Part shown: in pieces, positions 17,515 through 25,720 of the stretch
How the letters are laid out: every line of letters begins with the position of its first letter
How positions within the stretch are numbered: position 1 is the stretch's first letter
Source of the DNA: Agrobacterium vitis
Lineage (GTDB): Bacteria; Pseudomonadota; Alphaproteobacteria; Rhizobiales; Rhizobiaceae
Length of the DNA: 64,000 nucleotides
Direction: 5' to 3'
NCBI RefSeq assembly: GCF_037039395.1
Contig: NZ_CP146242.1
Location: 3,825,017 to 3,889,016 of the forward strand
Made by a program: the position numbers and the translations under genes
The notes under the pieces: model-generated
Told to the model about the DNA's origin: nothing
The model's input: only the letters and a program-made list of their open reading frames with translations
The model's database searches: none

Positions 17515-18408
17515 ATGGTGCTGACCCGAAATATGAAGGGCGCGATGTTCATGGCTGCGGCCATGGCCGGCTTCACCATCAACGACGCCCTGTCGAAATC
17601 GCTGACCGAGGTGATGAGCGTCGGGCAGATCATGCTGGTGCGCGGGGCGCTGACCACGCTTCTGGTCTATTGTATTGCCCTTCAGGCCCGCGCCGTAATT
17701 TCTCCCAGACTGCTCGCCAATCCTCTGATCATGACCCGCGTGCTGTGTGAGATTCTGGCCTCGATTACCTATCTCACGGCATTGTCTGCCATCCCGCTGG
17801 CCAATGCCGCCTCCATCCTGCAATCGCTGCCGCTCGCCGTCACGCTTGGTGCTGCGATATTTCTGCGCGAGCCGGTCGGCTGGCGGCGCTGGCTTGCCAT
17901 TATCGCTGGCTTTATCGGGGTGATGATTATCATCCGGCCCGGCCCGGAAGGCTTTACCCTGTCGGCGCTCTACGTGCTGGGCAGCGTGTTTTTCGCCGCC
18001 ACCCGTGATCTGGTGACGACACGAATCGACAGGGCAACGCCTTCCATCGTCATCACCCTGATGACCGCCGCTGGCAACGCACTGGCTGGCGCCGCGCTCA
18101 TTCCGTTCCATGGTGGCTGGCAGCCGCTATCCCTCCCGTCTTTCGGGGTACTGATCTGTGCCGCTATCTTGATGTTCATTGGCTATCAATGCATCATTCT
18201 CGCCATGCGCACCGCAGACATTTCCTTCATCGCGCCCTTCCGCTATTCGGGCCTGCTCTGGGCCATCGGCCTTGGCATTCTTGTGTTCCATGAATGGCCT
18301 GACCCCTGGATGCTGCTGGGCATGGCCGTCGTGGTCGGATCGGGGCTGTATACGTTCCACCGCGAACGGCTGCGGAAAATCCGCGATGCCAGCGCGCTGC
18401 CGGTTTGA
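17515..18408 (+). CDS. EamA-family (DMT) inner-membrane transporter
   Basis: The product of about 297 residues shows ten hydrophobic helices in two repeats, as in the drug/metabolite transporter superfamily. The first EamA repeat begins near MKGAMFMAAAMAGFTIND and ends at FIGVMIIIRPG; the second starts at LYVLGSVFFAATRDLVT and ends at VVVGSGLYTFHRER. Substrate cannot be read from the sequence. It sits between moaA and mobA on the same strand, 14 bases before mobA, so it may be co-transcribed with cofactor genes, though a link in function is only inferred. ATG 17515 was chosen; TTG 17497 is also possible. Confidence 0.85.
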   Translation: MVLTRNMKGAMFMAAAMAGFTINDALSKSLTEVMSVGQIMLVRGALTTLLVYCIALQARAVISPRLLANPLIMTRVLCEILASITYLTALSAIPLANAASILQSLPLAVTLGAAIFLREPVGWRRWLAIIAGFIGVMIIIRPGPEGFTLSALYVLGSVFFAATRDLVTTRIDRATPSIVITLMTAAGNALAGAALIPFHGGWQPLSLPSFGVLICAAILMFIGYQCIILAMRTADISFIAPFRYSGLLWAIGLGILVFHEWPDPWMLLGMAVVVGSGLYTFHRERLRKIRDASALPV

Positions 18409-18422
18409 AGCAAGGGGACGCC

Positions 18423-19064
18423 ATGGCACCCGCTGCAACACCAACCGACCTTCCCGGCGTCATTCTGGCTGGTGGACTGTCGCGCCGCATGGGCGCGGAT
18501 AAGGCAACCACTATGCTGGCAGGCCTTACCCTGCTGGACCATGTGGCAAACCGGCTGTCACCTCAGGTCGGCAGTCTCGCCGTCAACAGCAACGATCCAA
18601 CCCTTACCACCCACCTGCCCCGGTTCGGCGATGCGATCAGCGGTTACGCGGGGCCGCTGGCGGGCATTGCCAGTGCCATGGAATTTGCCCGGCAGGTCTC
18701 ATCCTCCAGCCATGTGCTGGTCGCGCCCATCGATACGCCCTTCCTCCCGGCAGATCTGACGCAACGTCTGCTGTCTATGGCAGCCAACGACAAAACCGTC
18801 GTGCTGGCACGTTCGCTCGGACGGGTTCACCCGGTTGTCGGCCTCTGGCCGGTAGCGTTGAAAGAACCAATCGAGCATTGGCTGGGCCAGCCCGACAATC
18901 GAAAACTCATGCGCTTCCTTCAGGATCAACCGTGTATCGAGGTCGAATTTCAGGCCGTTGAAACCAAGCACGGCCCGCTTGACCCATTTTTCAACGTCAA
19001 CAGCCCGGATGATCTGGCCCGGGCGGAAATCTATCTAGAGGCCCTGCCCGATGACATCAAATGA
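18423..19064 (+). CDS. mobA: molybdenum cofactor guanylyltransferase
   Basis: It attaches GMP to molybdopterin to make the MGD cofactor of the DMSO-reductase family enzymes. The 213-residue protein has the nucleotide-binding GVILAGGLSRRMGADKA at its N-terminus, VAPIDTPFLP with the metal-binding Asp, and FFNVNSPDDLARAE near the C-terminus. ATG 18423 is preceded by AAGGGGACGCC. Its 3' end overlaps mobB by 14 bases, so the two are translated together. Motifs and size match the family. Confidence 0.93.
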   Translation: MAPAATPTDLPGVILAGGLSRRMGADKATTMLAGLTLLDHVANRLSPQVGSLAVNSNDPTLTTHLPRFGDAISGYAGPLAGIASAMEFARQVSSSSHVLVAPIDTPFLPADLTQRLLSMAANDKTVVLARSLGRVHPVVGLWPVALKEPIEHWLGQPDNRKLMRFLQDQPCIEVEFQAVETKHGPLDPFFNVNSPDDLARAEIYLEALPDDIK

Positions 19065-19578
19065 TCGCGCCCCTCACAGGGTATTCGGCATTTCCGGCTG
19101 GAAGAATTCCGGCAAGACGGGGCTCACCGAGCGGCTGGTTGCCGAACTCACACAGCGCGGCTTCAGGATTTCAACAATCAAACACGCCCATCATGATTTC
19201 GACATCGACAAGCCCGGCGCCGATAGCTACCGGCACCGTCAGGCCGGTGCGGCGGAGGTCGCTATCGTCTCCGGCACGCGATTCGCCATCATGCATGAAC
19301 TGCGGGGAAGCCCAGAGCCAAGCCTCGATGAAATTTTGTCTCGGCTATCTCCCTGCGATCTGGTGCTGATCGAAGCCTATAAACGCGAGGCAATCCCGAA
19401 AATCGAGGCGCGGCGTCTGGACGCAAAGAACGCCGCACCGCTTGCCCCTGATGATCCGCATATCATCGCCATCGCTGCCGATCATCAGATCAACGACATA
19501 GACCTGCCGGTCTTCGATCTCGATGACACGATAGCGATTGCCGATTTCATCGCCTCAGCAACCGGTCTTTCCTCATAA
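19051..19578 (+). CDS. mobB: molybdopterin-guanine dinucleotide biosynthesis GTPase
   Basis: MobB is a P-loop GTP-binding protein thought to help MobA in making MGD. The 175-residue product starts with VFGISGWKNSGKTGLTERLV, a Walker A motif, followed by STIKHAHHDFDIDKPGADSYRHRQAGA, the typical MobB segment, and LVLIEAYKREAIPKIEARR near residue 107. It overlaps mobA by 14 bases. The gene ends two bases before a strong hairpin. Length is normal for the family. Confidence 0.92.
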   Translation: MTSNDRAPHRVFGISGWKNSGKTGLTERLVAELTQRGFRISTIKHAHHDFDIDKPGADSYRHRQAGAAEVAIVSGTRFAIMHELRGSPEPSLDEILSRLSPCDLVLIEAYKREAIPKIEARRLDAKNAAPLAPDDPHIIAIAADHQINDIDLPVFDLDDTIAIADFIASATGLSS

Positions 19579-19580
19579 AA

Positions 19581-19606
19581 ATGCCGCCGGATCGCTCCGG
19601 CGGCAT
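19581..19606 (-). terminator. terminator of the OmpA-family gene
   Basis: ATGCCGCCGGA (19581-19591) pairs perfectly with TCCGGCGGCAT (19596-19606) around a TCGC loop. The T-run lies on the minus-strand side (GGCATTTTTATG), just downstream of the minus-strand OmpA gene. It can also end the mobA-mobB transcript arriving from the other side. Confidence 0.88.
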
Positions 19607-19634
19607 GGATGATATCTGAGTTCTATCAATATTA

Positions 19635-22232
19635 TCAGCGGGCCGCCTGCACGGGCCGCACCAGCGGCGTGACACGGCGAACGGTGACGCGCCGGTTCTG
19701 CTGTTCCGGCCCATAGGTCATCACCTTGAGGAATTGCTCGCCATAACCCTGCGTGATCATGTTTTCCGGCGGAATGCCGTAAACCTGGGTGAGAACATTG
19801 GCGACCGATTCGGCTCTGCGGTCAGACAGCACCAGGTTTGACTTTGCCGAACCAACGGCATCGGTATGGCCCTCGATCAGGAAGGTTTCGCCCGGATCGT
19901 CCTTCAGCACCCTCACTATGGCATCAGCGACCTTCTTCAAGGTACCGGCCTGGTTCATGGAAATATCGGCGCTGCCGGTGGCAAACGTCACGGTATCAAG
20001 ATCGATGCGGCGCATCTTATCGCGGATACGGGCAGAGTTGCGAACCTCGTCAATCGTATAGACACGCTCGACGGGCTCTACCGGCGGCTGCTCCATGAAC
20101 TTGTAATAATCGCGGTCGGGCGAGCTGCCGACATCGATGATATAGTCATTGAGCGGCACACGCAGGCGCATCGGCGGCAGGTCCGCACCCGGATCGCGGT
20201 AGACAACCCGGCGGTCGTCGTCAGCGCTGTAGAGATCCGGCGAATAGAACAGCACATATTCCTGGCCATTGGCATCGATTCGCGACCGCTGGATCAACTG
20301 GCCATAGCGATTGCGCAGGCTGACGATCCGATCGCCGTTTTCCTTGAAGACGGTGATGCGGACACGCTGGTGATCCACCTGCTCATAAACCGGTGGGCGG
20401 CCATACTGGGCAAAGCGGCGGTTATCGTCGCTGCGAATGACGATCTGGCCACCGTAATCCATCACCTCGCGGTCGTCGTCGAAGCTGCGCTCGACGCGGA
20501 CGTCATCAGGATAGATGAATTGCGGCTGATCGCGCAGACGGCGTCCCTGATATTGATCGATGGATTCGATGCGGATATCCGGGCGCGGACGGTTGCCGTA
20601 ATAGTCCTGCTGGGCCTGAGCATCGCTTTCGGGAATTGCATAGCGATCCTGATCGTCGGCCTGCTGACGCAGACGGCGCAACTGGTCTTCGGACATGCCG
20701 CGACGCCAGTTATTGTCCTTGTCGCTGTCGAGCACGGGCGCACCGCGATCCACCGGCAGAATGATGGTTTCATCGGTCTGCGACGGCTTGTCGGCCAAAG
20801 CCCGCAGCCGCTGCAATTCTTTCGGCGTAAATGGTGCCTGTTCCTGCGGCGGCAATTGCGGGCGCAATTGCTGATCGCTCACGGCACCACCAGGCGCTCC
20901 CGGAACTCCCGGGGCTCCTGCACGACCGGGTTGGCCAGGTTGGCCGTTCTGTCCAGGTTGACCGCCTAGCCCCGGCGCACCGCCTTTTCCACCTTGACCA
21001 GCCGTTCCTCCCTGACCAGGAAGACCGCCCTGCTCACGGGACTGCGTGGCATTCATTGGCGGCAACAGAGCCGGACGAGGCTTGCCAGCGTCATCATTAC
21101 CGGGACCGGGCGGTGGCGGCATAGGTGCATCGGCGCGCGGTGTTGCAGGGGCGCCAGGCTGAACGGGGGGCTGGGACGCCTTTGGCGCACCCGGCGCCTC
21201 GGCAGGTGGCTTCTGCCCACCCGGCAGCGGCGGTTCGGCCATTGGAGGCGCTGGAGGCTTACCTGCTGGCGGATTGCCAGCAGGCGGCTCTACGGGTGCG
21301 TTGGGCGCAGCTGGCTTTACCTCAGATTCAGGCGTCGTTTTGGGTTCGGGCTTGGCTTGCGGTTCCGGTTCGGCTGGCCGCGGAGCTTGCGGCTTTTGGC
21401 CTCCCTGCGGCTGGCCTACCGGTGCCTGGCTTGCGGGAGCTTGGCCTTCCGCTTGCGGATTTGCGCGCTTCTGGCCTTCCGTGGCTTTTCCAGCCGGATC
21501 TTGTTCAGCAGGATTCGGGCCGGGCTTCTTGCCAGCCGGTCTCTGGTCTTCCGGTTTCATGGGCTGCCCTTCGCCCTTTGGCGCACCCGGTTGCGGCGTA
21601 CCGGGCTGCGTTACAATGCTGCGGTCGCCAACAGGCGGCATAGGCGGCTGAGCGTCGTTCTTTTTCGGCCTGACCGGTTTTTCTTGAGGCTGGGGCTTTT
21701 CTTGAGGCTCAACCGGCGGCTCGGCCATTTTCGGCGGCGGAGCCTTTTGCGGCTCTATCGCTGGCTCCATCGGCTTTTCGTGTTTTTTCGGCGGTGGCGG
21801 CTCGGCGGATGGCGCCTCCATTCCGGCCGGAGGCTTTGGCCTGGTCTGTTGGGCTGGCGCTTCTTCCCGGGCAGGTGCTTCTACACGGGCAGGCGGGGCG
21901 GCCTCACTACGGGCGGGTGGCGCTTCAGGGCGCTTCTCTTCCTTCGGCGGTTTTGCTGCCTCTGGCGGGCGCTCCTCGCCGGGCTTGCCCTCTTCGGGCG
22001 GCCCCTTCTTTTTCTGCTTCGGCAGCTCTTCCGGCGGCGGCTCGGCCTGGGCCATCAGCACGATCCCGTGACCGTCAAGTGTCGTGCCAGCCGACATCGC
22101 CCGCATCCGGCCGGCAATATCCTGGCCTGGTGCGAGATTGTCGGAAGTATAAGAGGCGGCAAAGGATGGTGCGGCAACGAGATTTGCAAGTGCAATCAGC
22201 ACCGATGCCGTTATCCTGGATTGTACTGCCAT
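19635..22232 (-). CDS. OmpA-family outer-membrane protein with Pro-rich and collagen-like regions
   Basis: The 865-residue product begins with a signal peptide (SRITASVLIALANLVAAPSF), continues into about 370 residues dominated by Pro, Ala, Glu, Lys and Gln, then a collagen-like Gly-X-Y tract, then a region rich in Asp, Arg and Tyr with YGQLIQRSRIDANGQEY, and ends in an OmpA domain (VTFATGSADISMNQAG, LIEGHTDAVGSAKSNL, LSDRRAESVANVL). The OmpA domain binds peptidoglycan; the Pro-rich part may span the periplasm. ATG 22232 follows CGAGGAAAACCC; an upstream in-frame ATG at 22256 is less likely. It is a single gene with its own terminator. Confidence 0.88.
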   Translation of the reverse strand: MAVQSRITASVLIALANLVAAPSFAASYTSDNLAPGQDIAGRMRAMSAGTTLDGHGIVLMAQAEPPPEELPKQKKKGPPEEGKPGEERPPEAAKPPKEEKRPEAPPARSEAAPPARVEAPAREEAPAQQTRPKPPAGMEAPSAEPPPPKKHEKPMEPAIEPQKAPPPKMAEPPVEPQEKPQPQEKPVRPKKNDAQPPMPPVGDRSIVTQPGTPQPGAPKGEGQPMKPEDQRPAGKKPGPNPAEQDPAGKATEGQKRANPQAEGQAPASQAPVGQPQGGQKPQAPRPAEPEPQAKPEPKTTPESEVKPAAPNAPVEPPAGNPPAGKPPAPPMAEPPLPGGQKPPAEAPGAPKASQPPVQPGAPATPRADAPMPPPPGPGNDDAGKPRPALLPPMNATQSREQGGLPGQGGTAGQGGKGGAPGLGGQPGQNGQPGQPGRAGAPGVPGAPGGAVSDQQLRPQLPPQEQAPFTPKELQRLRALADKPSQTDETIILPVDRGAPVLDSDKDNNWRRGMSEDQLRRLRQQADDQDRYAIPESDAQAQQDYYGNRPRPDIRIESIDQYQGRRLRDQPQFIYPDDVRVERSFDDDREVMDYGGQIVIRSDDNRRFAQYGRPPVYEQVDHQRVRITVFKENGDRIVSLRNRYGQLIQRSRIDANGQEYVLFYSPDLYSADDDRRVVYRDPGADLPPMRLRVPLNDYIIDVGSSPDRDYYKFMEQPPVEPVERVYTIDEVRNSARIRDKMRRIDLDTVTFATGSADISMNQAGTLKKVADAIVRVLKDDPGETFLIEGHTDAVGSAKSNLVLSDRRAESVANVLTQVYGIPPENMITQGYGEQFLKVMTYGPEQQNRRVTVRRVTPLVRPVQAAR
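20883..21026 (-). repeat. collagen-like Gly-X-Y tract coding region
   Basis: Read on the minus strand, these 144 bases encode 16 uninterrupted triplets with Gly in every first position, such as GLP, GQP, GRA, GAP and GVP, within the OmpA-family gene. Pro is often in the third position, as in bacterial collagen-like proteins. Such tracts can form trimeric helices; here it would sit between the Pro-rich spacer and the rest of the protein. Confidence 0.85.
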
Positions 22233-22521
22233 GGGTTTTCCTCGCAGTTGAGGCATTTTGCCTCGTTGTTCTTGAATTCGGTTTATTAACGACGTGCTTT
22301 TACACGCCGGATTCTAGGCAGGAAGATGGCTGGGTTGGAATGAACGAAGGGTGAATGACGTGTTCACGACATCAGGCGGGGGGTGGCGAGCTTTAGCAGT
22401 TGCAATTTGCGCAAAAACGGAAAAACTGACGAAACGTTCCGGCGAAAATTCAAAGAAATTGCCGGCGTCTGCGCCAGGGGGACCTTCCCATACCCTCCTG
22501 GTAACCAACAGAGAGGATCTC

Positions 22522-23298
22522 ATGCGTATCTCGTCACGTTTTCTGGCCGCCGCCTCCCTTGCTGCCCTATCATTGTTTGCCGGTGGCGCCATGGCTGAAG
22601 AAAAGCTCGTTATCGGTACGGAAGGCGCCTATCCGCCCTACAATAACCTGGAAGCCGACGGTTCGCTGACCGGCTTCGACATCGATATCGCCAAGGCGCT
22701 TTGCGAGGAAATGAAGGTGACCTGCACCTTCAAGACCAATGATTGGGACGGGATCATCCCGGCCTTGCAGGCGAAGAAATTCGACGCCATCGTCGCGTCG
22801 ATGTCGATCACGCCAGAGCGTCTGGAAAAGGTGGATTTCTCCAAGAAATACTACAACACCCCGCCAGCTATCGCCGTACCGAAGGATTCGCCGATCAAGA
22901 GTGTTGAAGACCTGAAGGGCAAGACCATCGGCGCGCAAAGCTCTACCACCCATGCCAATTATGCTGAAAAGCATATGGCCGATTCTGAGCTGAAACTTTA
23001 CCCGACAGCCGATGAATATAAGCTGGACATCACCAATGGCCGCGTTGATGCTGTCATCGACGATGTCGTCGTGCTGACGCAATGGGTCAAAAGCGATGCG
23101 GGTGCCTGCTGCAAGATCCTAACGCCGCTGCCGATCGATGAGGTCATCAACGGTCCGGGTGCAGGCATCGCGGTGCGCAAGGGTGAAACCGCTCTGGCCG
23201 ACCGCTTCACCAAGGCCATCGCCGCCATTCGCGCCAATGGCACCTACCAGAAGATCAACGCCAAATATTTCGATTTTGACGTTTACGGCGACAAATAA
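22522..23298 (+). CDS. polar amino acid ABC transporter, periplasmic binding protein
   Basis: The 258-residue protein has a signal peptide ending GGAMA|EE and then the family-3 solute-binding pattern: LVIGTEGAYPPYNNLEADGSL, GFDIDIAKALCEEM, NDWDGIIPALQAKKFDAI and SMSITPERLEKVDFSKKYY. It resembles binding proteins for lysine, arginine, ornithine, histidine or opines. Cys pairs in CEEMKVTC may form a disulfide as in LAO/His-binding proteins. ATG 22522 follows GAGAGGATCTC. Two permease genes follow, separated by a hairpin that could raise the level of this gene over theirs. The ligand is inferred from family only. Confidence 0.9.
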   Translation: MRISSRFLAAASLAALSLFAGGAMAEEKLVIGTEGAYPPYNNLEADGSLTGFDIDIAKALCEEMKVTCTFKTNDWDGIIPALQAKKFDAIVASMSITPERLEKVDFSKKYYNTPPAIAVPKDSPIKSVEDLKGKTIGAQSSTTHANYAEKHMADSELKLYPTADEYKLDITNGRVDAVIDDVVVLTQWVKSDAGACCKILTPLPIDEVINGPGAGIAVRKGETALADRFTKAIAAIRANGTYQKINAKYFDFDVYGDK

Positions 23299-23313
23299 AT
23301 CGGTTTAAGACGG

Positions 23314-23340
23314 CGTGATCCGGGTTTATCCCGGATCACG
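23314..23340 (+). terminator. intra-operon hairpin after the binding-protein gene
   Basis: CGTGATCCGGG (23314-23324) pairs perfectly with CCCGGATCACG (23330-23340) around TTTAT. No T-run follows. In this position, between binding-protein and permease genes, such stems commonly stabilise the upstream mRNA or partly stop transcription. Confidence 0.65.
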
Positions 23341-23393
23341 CACAACAGATAAAGCAAAAACATGCGGCGGAGACCGCAAGGGGAATTGGCTAA

Positions 23394-24197
23394 ATGGGCG
23401 GACTCGCTTCCGCGCTCGACGCCTTCTGGGCGCTCGTTTCGCAGATTTTCGATCCCTTTTGCGGCAGCGCCGGGATCTTCACCTGGTTTGCATCCGGGAC
23501 ACTTCTGGCCTGCGGCGATGCGGGCTGGGGAGATGAAATCGGCTTCGGCTTCAAGGTCACCGTCACGCTGGCCGCAGCAACCCTGCCGTTCGGATTGGTG
23601 ATTGGCTTCCTGATTGCCCTTGCCACCCAAAGCAGCGAGCGCATGCTGCGTCAGGCCGCCGCAATCTATACGACGATCTTTCGCGGCCTGCCCGAACTCC
23701 TGACGCTGTTCATCGTCTATTATGGCTCGCAGATCCTCATTCAGGCCGTCCTCGCCTCCATGGGCTTTGAGGAACGGATTGAAATCAACGCCTTTTTCGC
23801 AGGCATGATCGCGCTGGCTCTGGTGTTTTCGTCCTATTGTGCTGAGGTGCTGCAATCGGCCTTCCGGGCCATTCCCTCCGGCCAGTATGAGGCGGGCTTT
23901 GCCATCGGCCTGTCGCGCACCAAGACCATGTTGCTGGTGATCGTGCCGCAATTGATCCGCATCGCCCTGCCCGGCATCATCAATCTGTGGATGAACCTTT
24001 TAAAGGATACTGCGCTGGTCTCTGTCATCGGCCTTTCCGACATTATCCGCCAGACCGGCATTGCCGCCCGCGTCACCAAGGAAGCCTTCCTGTTTTATAC
24101 GATTGCCTGTGCGCTTTATCTGGTGCTGGCAATCCTCTCCTCCATCGCCGTCGGCTATATCGAAAACTGGACGAAACAGTCGGGGGCGAACCGATGA
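23394..24197 (+). CDS. polar amino acid ABC transporter permease (HisQ-like)
   Basis: The 267-residue inner-membrane protein has the HisM/HisQ family pattern: VTVTLAAATLPFGLVIGFLIAL, TTIFRGLPELLTLFIVYYG, and the EAA loop YEAGFAIGLSRTKTMLLVIVPQ that contacts the ATPase, followed by RIALPGIINLWMNLLKDTALVS. ATG 23394 lies behind AAGGGGAATTGG. It overlaps the next permease gene by four bases (ATGA), showing translational coupling. The pair would form a heterodimeric channel for a basic amino acid or opine. Confidence 0.9.
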   Translation: MGGLASALDAFWALVSQIFDPFCGSAGIFTWFASGTLLACGDAGWGDEIGFGFKVTVTLAAATLPFGLVIGFLIALATQSSERMLRQAAAIYTTIFRGLPELLTLFIVYYGSQILIQAVLASMGFEERIEINAFFAGMIALALVFSSYCAEVLQSAFRAIPSGQYEAGFAIGLSRTKTMLLVIVPQLIRIALPGIINLWMNLLKDTALVSVIGLSDIIRQTGIAARVTKEAFLFYTIACALYLVLAILSSIAVGYIENWTKQSGANR

Positions 24198-25024
24198 GCC
24201 ACAGTCTTGAACTGATTCCGCCGCGCCCAGCACCTCCAAGGCATGAGCATCGCGTTACCCCTGGCAGGGTATTGGGCGGATCTTTGCTGCTGGTCTGGGC
24301 TTTGCTTGGCCTTGGCCTGCTGGCGATGATGATCGGCAATTGGGACCAGGACAAATTCATCAAATACGGCCCGCGTTTTATCTCTGGCCTTGGGACGACG
24401 CTCAGCATCGTCGCCATCTCGATTGCGGCGGGCGCAGTCCTTTCCATCCCAATTGCCGTCGGGCGGATGTCGGAAAACCGTCTGGCCAATGCCGTGACCT
24501 ATGCCTATGTCTATGTCTTTCGCGGTACGCCGCTGCTGGCGCAGGTGTTTCTGGTCTATTACGGCCTGGGCGGGTTCCGAACGGAATTTGAGGCTGTCGG
24601 TCTCTGGTGGTTCTTCCGCGATGCCTGGTATTGCGGGTTGCTGGCCCTGTCGCTGAATACGGCAGCCTATCAGGCTGAAATCCTGCGGGGCGCGATCCGC
24701 AGCGTCGGACGCGGCCAGCATGAAGGTGCTGCTTCGCTGGGGCTGCCGCGCGCTGTCACTTTCTGGAAAATCATTCTGCCGCAGGCGCTGATCGTCGCGC
24801 TCCGGCCTTACGGCAATGAAATCATCCTGATGGTCAAGGGCTCGGCCATTCTGTCGATCATCACCGTTCTCGATATGATGGGCGAGACCCGCTACGCCTT
24901 CTCGCGCACCTTCGACTACCAGACCTATCTCTGGGCGGCGATCTTCTATCTCGCCATTGTCGAAATCCTGCGCCATGGCTGGGCCGCCATCGAAAGACGG
25001 CTGACGCGCCATCTGAAGCGCTGA
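24194..25024 (+). CDS. polar amino acid ABC transporter permease (HisM-like)
   Basis: This second permease (276 residues) has a longer, Pro-rich cytoplasmic N-terminus, then FISGLGTTLSIVAISIAAGAV, YVFRGTPLLAQVFLVYYGLG, the EAA loop HEGAASLGLPRAVTFWKIILPQ and LRPYGNEIILMVKGSAILS. It starts at the ATGA overlap with its partner. An ATP-binding subunit is expected next, but the following gene is usg and none is found in the window, so the ATPase must be supplied from elsewhere. Confidence 0.9.
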   Translation: MSHSLELIPPRPAPPRHEHRVTPGRVLGGSLLLVWALLGLGLLAMMIGNWDQDKFIKYGPRFISGLGTTLSIVAISIAAGAVLSIPIAVGRMSENRLANAVTYAYVYVFRGTPLLAQVFLVYYGLGGFRTEFEAVGLWWFFRDAWYCGLLALSLNTAAYQAEILRGAIRSVGRGQHEGAASLGLPRAVTFWKIILPQALIVALRPYGNEIILMVKGSAILSIITVLDMMGETRYAFSRTFDYQTYLWAAIFYLAIVEILRHGWAAIERRLTRHLKR

Positions 25025-25103
25025 CAAGCGCTTGGCAGCACTCATGGCAATACGCTGCTAACCATATGATTTTTATTTCGAAATGTCATTTATGACAGTT
25101 TTG

Positions 25104-25118
25104 TTAAGCCTCGATTAA
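25104..25118. promoter_or_regulatory. candidate CtrA-binding site upstream of usg
   Basis: TTAA-GCCTCGA-TTAA matches the full alphaproteobacterial CtrA consensus TTAA-N7-TTAA exactly. It lies 100 bases before the usg start codon and 80 beyond the stop of the permease gene. The match is short, so it may be chance, but its position in an intergenic promoter region supports it. Confidence 0.45.
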
Positions 25119-25217
25119 GCCTCGCATGGAACCATCTTCCTATCGGACGAACCGATGCGCGACGGGCAGGTCGCACCTGTGCCGCCGGGATCAGAATGGG
25201 AACGAAACGAGGTTGCC

Positions 25218-25526
25218 ATGAACACTGACATCAGGAATGACGACACACCTAAATCTGGCATGACTTCCGATATGGAAATGCTGCTGAAGGGCTATGGCAT
25301 GACCACAGCGCAAATTCTCTACCGCATGCCGGATCACCAAAACCTGCTGCAAACCTTCGTCTGGCAGAATTACGATCTGGCCCCGGATTTTCCGGAGATG
25401 CGAGGTTTCCTGAAATTCTGGCAGGAAAAGCTGGATGGACCGTTGCATTCGGTACGCTATGTGCATCGCAAACTGATTGCTGCCAACGAATGGCGGGCGC
25501 TGAAAGGCGAATTCATCCTGCATTGA
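25218..25526 (+). CDS. usg: Usg-family protein
   Basis: The 102-residue product contains DMEMLLKGYGMTTAQILYRMPDH and LLQTFVWQNYDLAPDFPEMRGFLKFWQEKLDGPLHSV (shown only in part by position 45-85), which is the Usg family pattern found in alphaproteobacteria, where it is named for a gene upstream of a trp or phosphatase gene. Its function is unknown; it is not itself a tryptophan enzyme. ATG 25218 follows ACGAGGTTGCC. It stands alone, with a candidate CtrA site in its promoter region. Confidence 0.8.
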   Translation: MNTDIRNDDTPKSGMTSDMEMLLKGYGMTTAQILYRMPDHQNLLQTFVWQNYDLAPDFPEMRGFLKFWQEKLDGPLHSVRYVHRKLIAANEWRALKGEFILH

Positions 25527-25720
25527 CGGTCGGCCTTGGAGGGACAGCTGGCGATGTTGCCAAACGCGCCATGAGCCGGTAGACCCTCACGCCAATCGCC
25601 TGTTCTCGGCACCGACCATTGACTTTCAATGCCGGGCCGAGATCATGCGGATGGATTGAAATTTACGCCAGAGCCTGACGCCCGATCCGGTGCGCGGCGG
25701 CGTGATCTGAGGGCGACGCA

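Noticed and set aside
20994..22289. 431-residue Arg/Leu-rich frame on the plus strand
   Set aside because: Antisense shadow of the Pro-rich part of the OmpA-family gene; extreme composition follows from the repeats.
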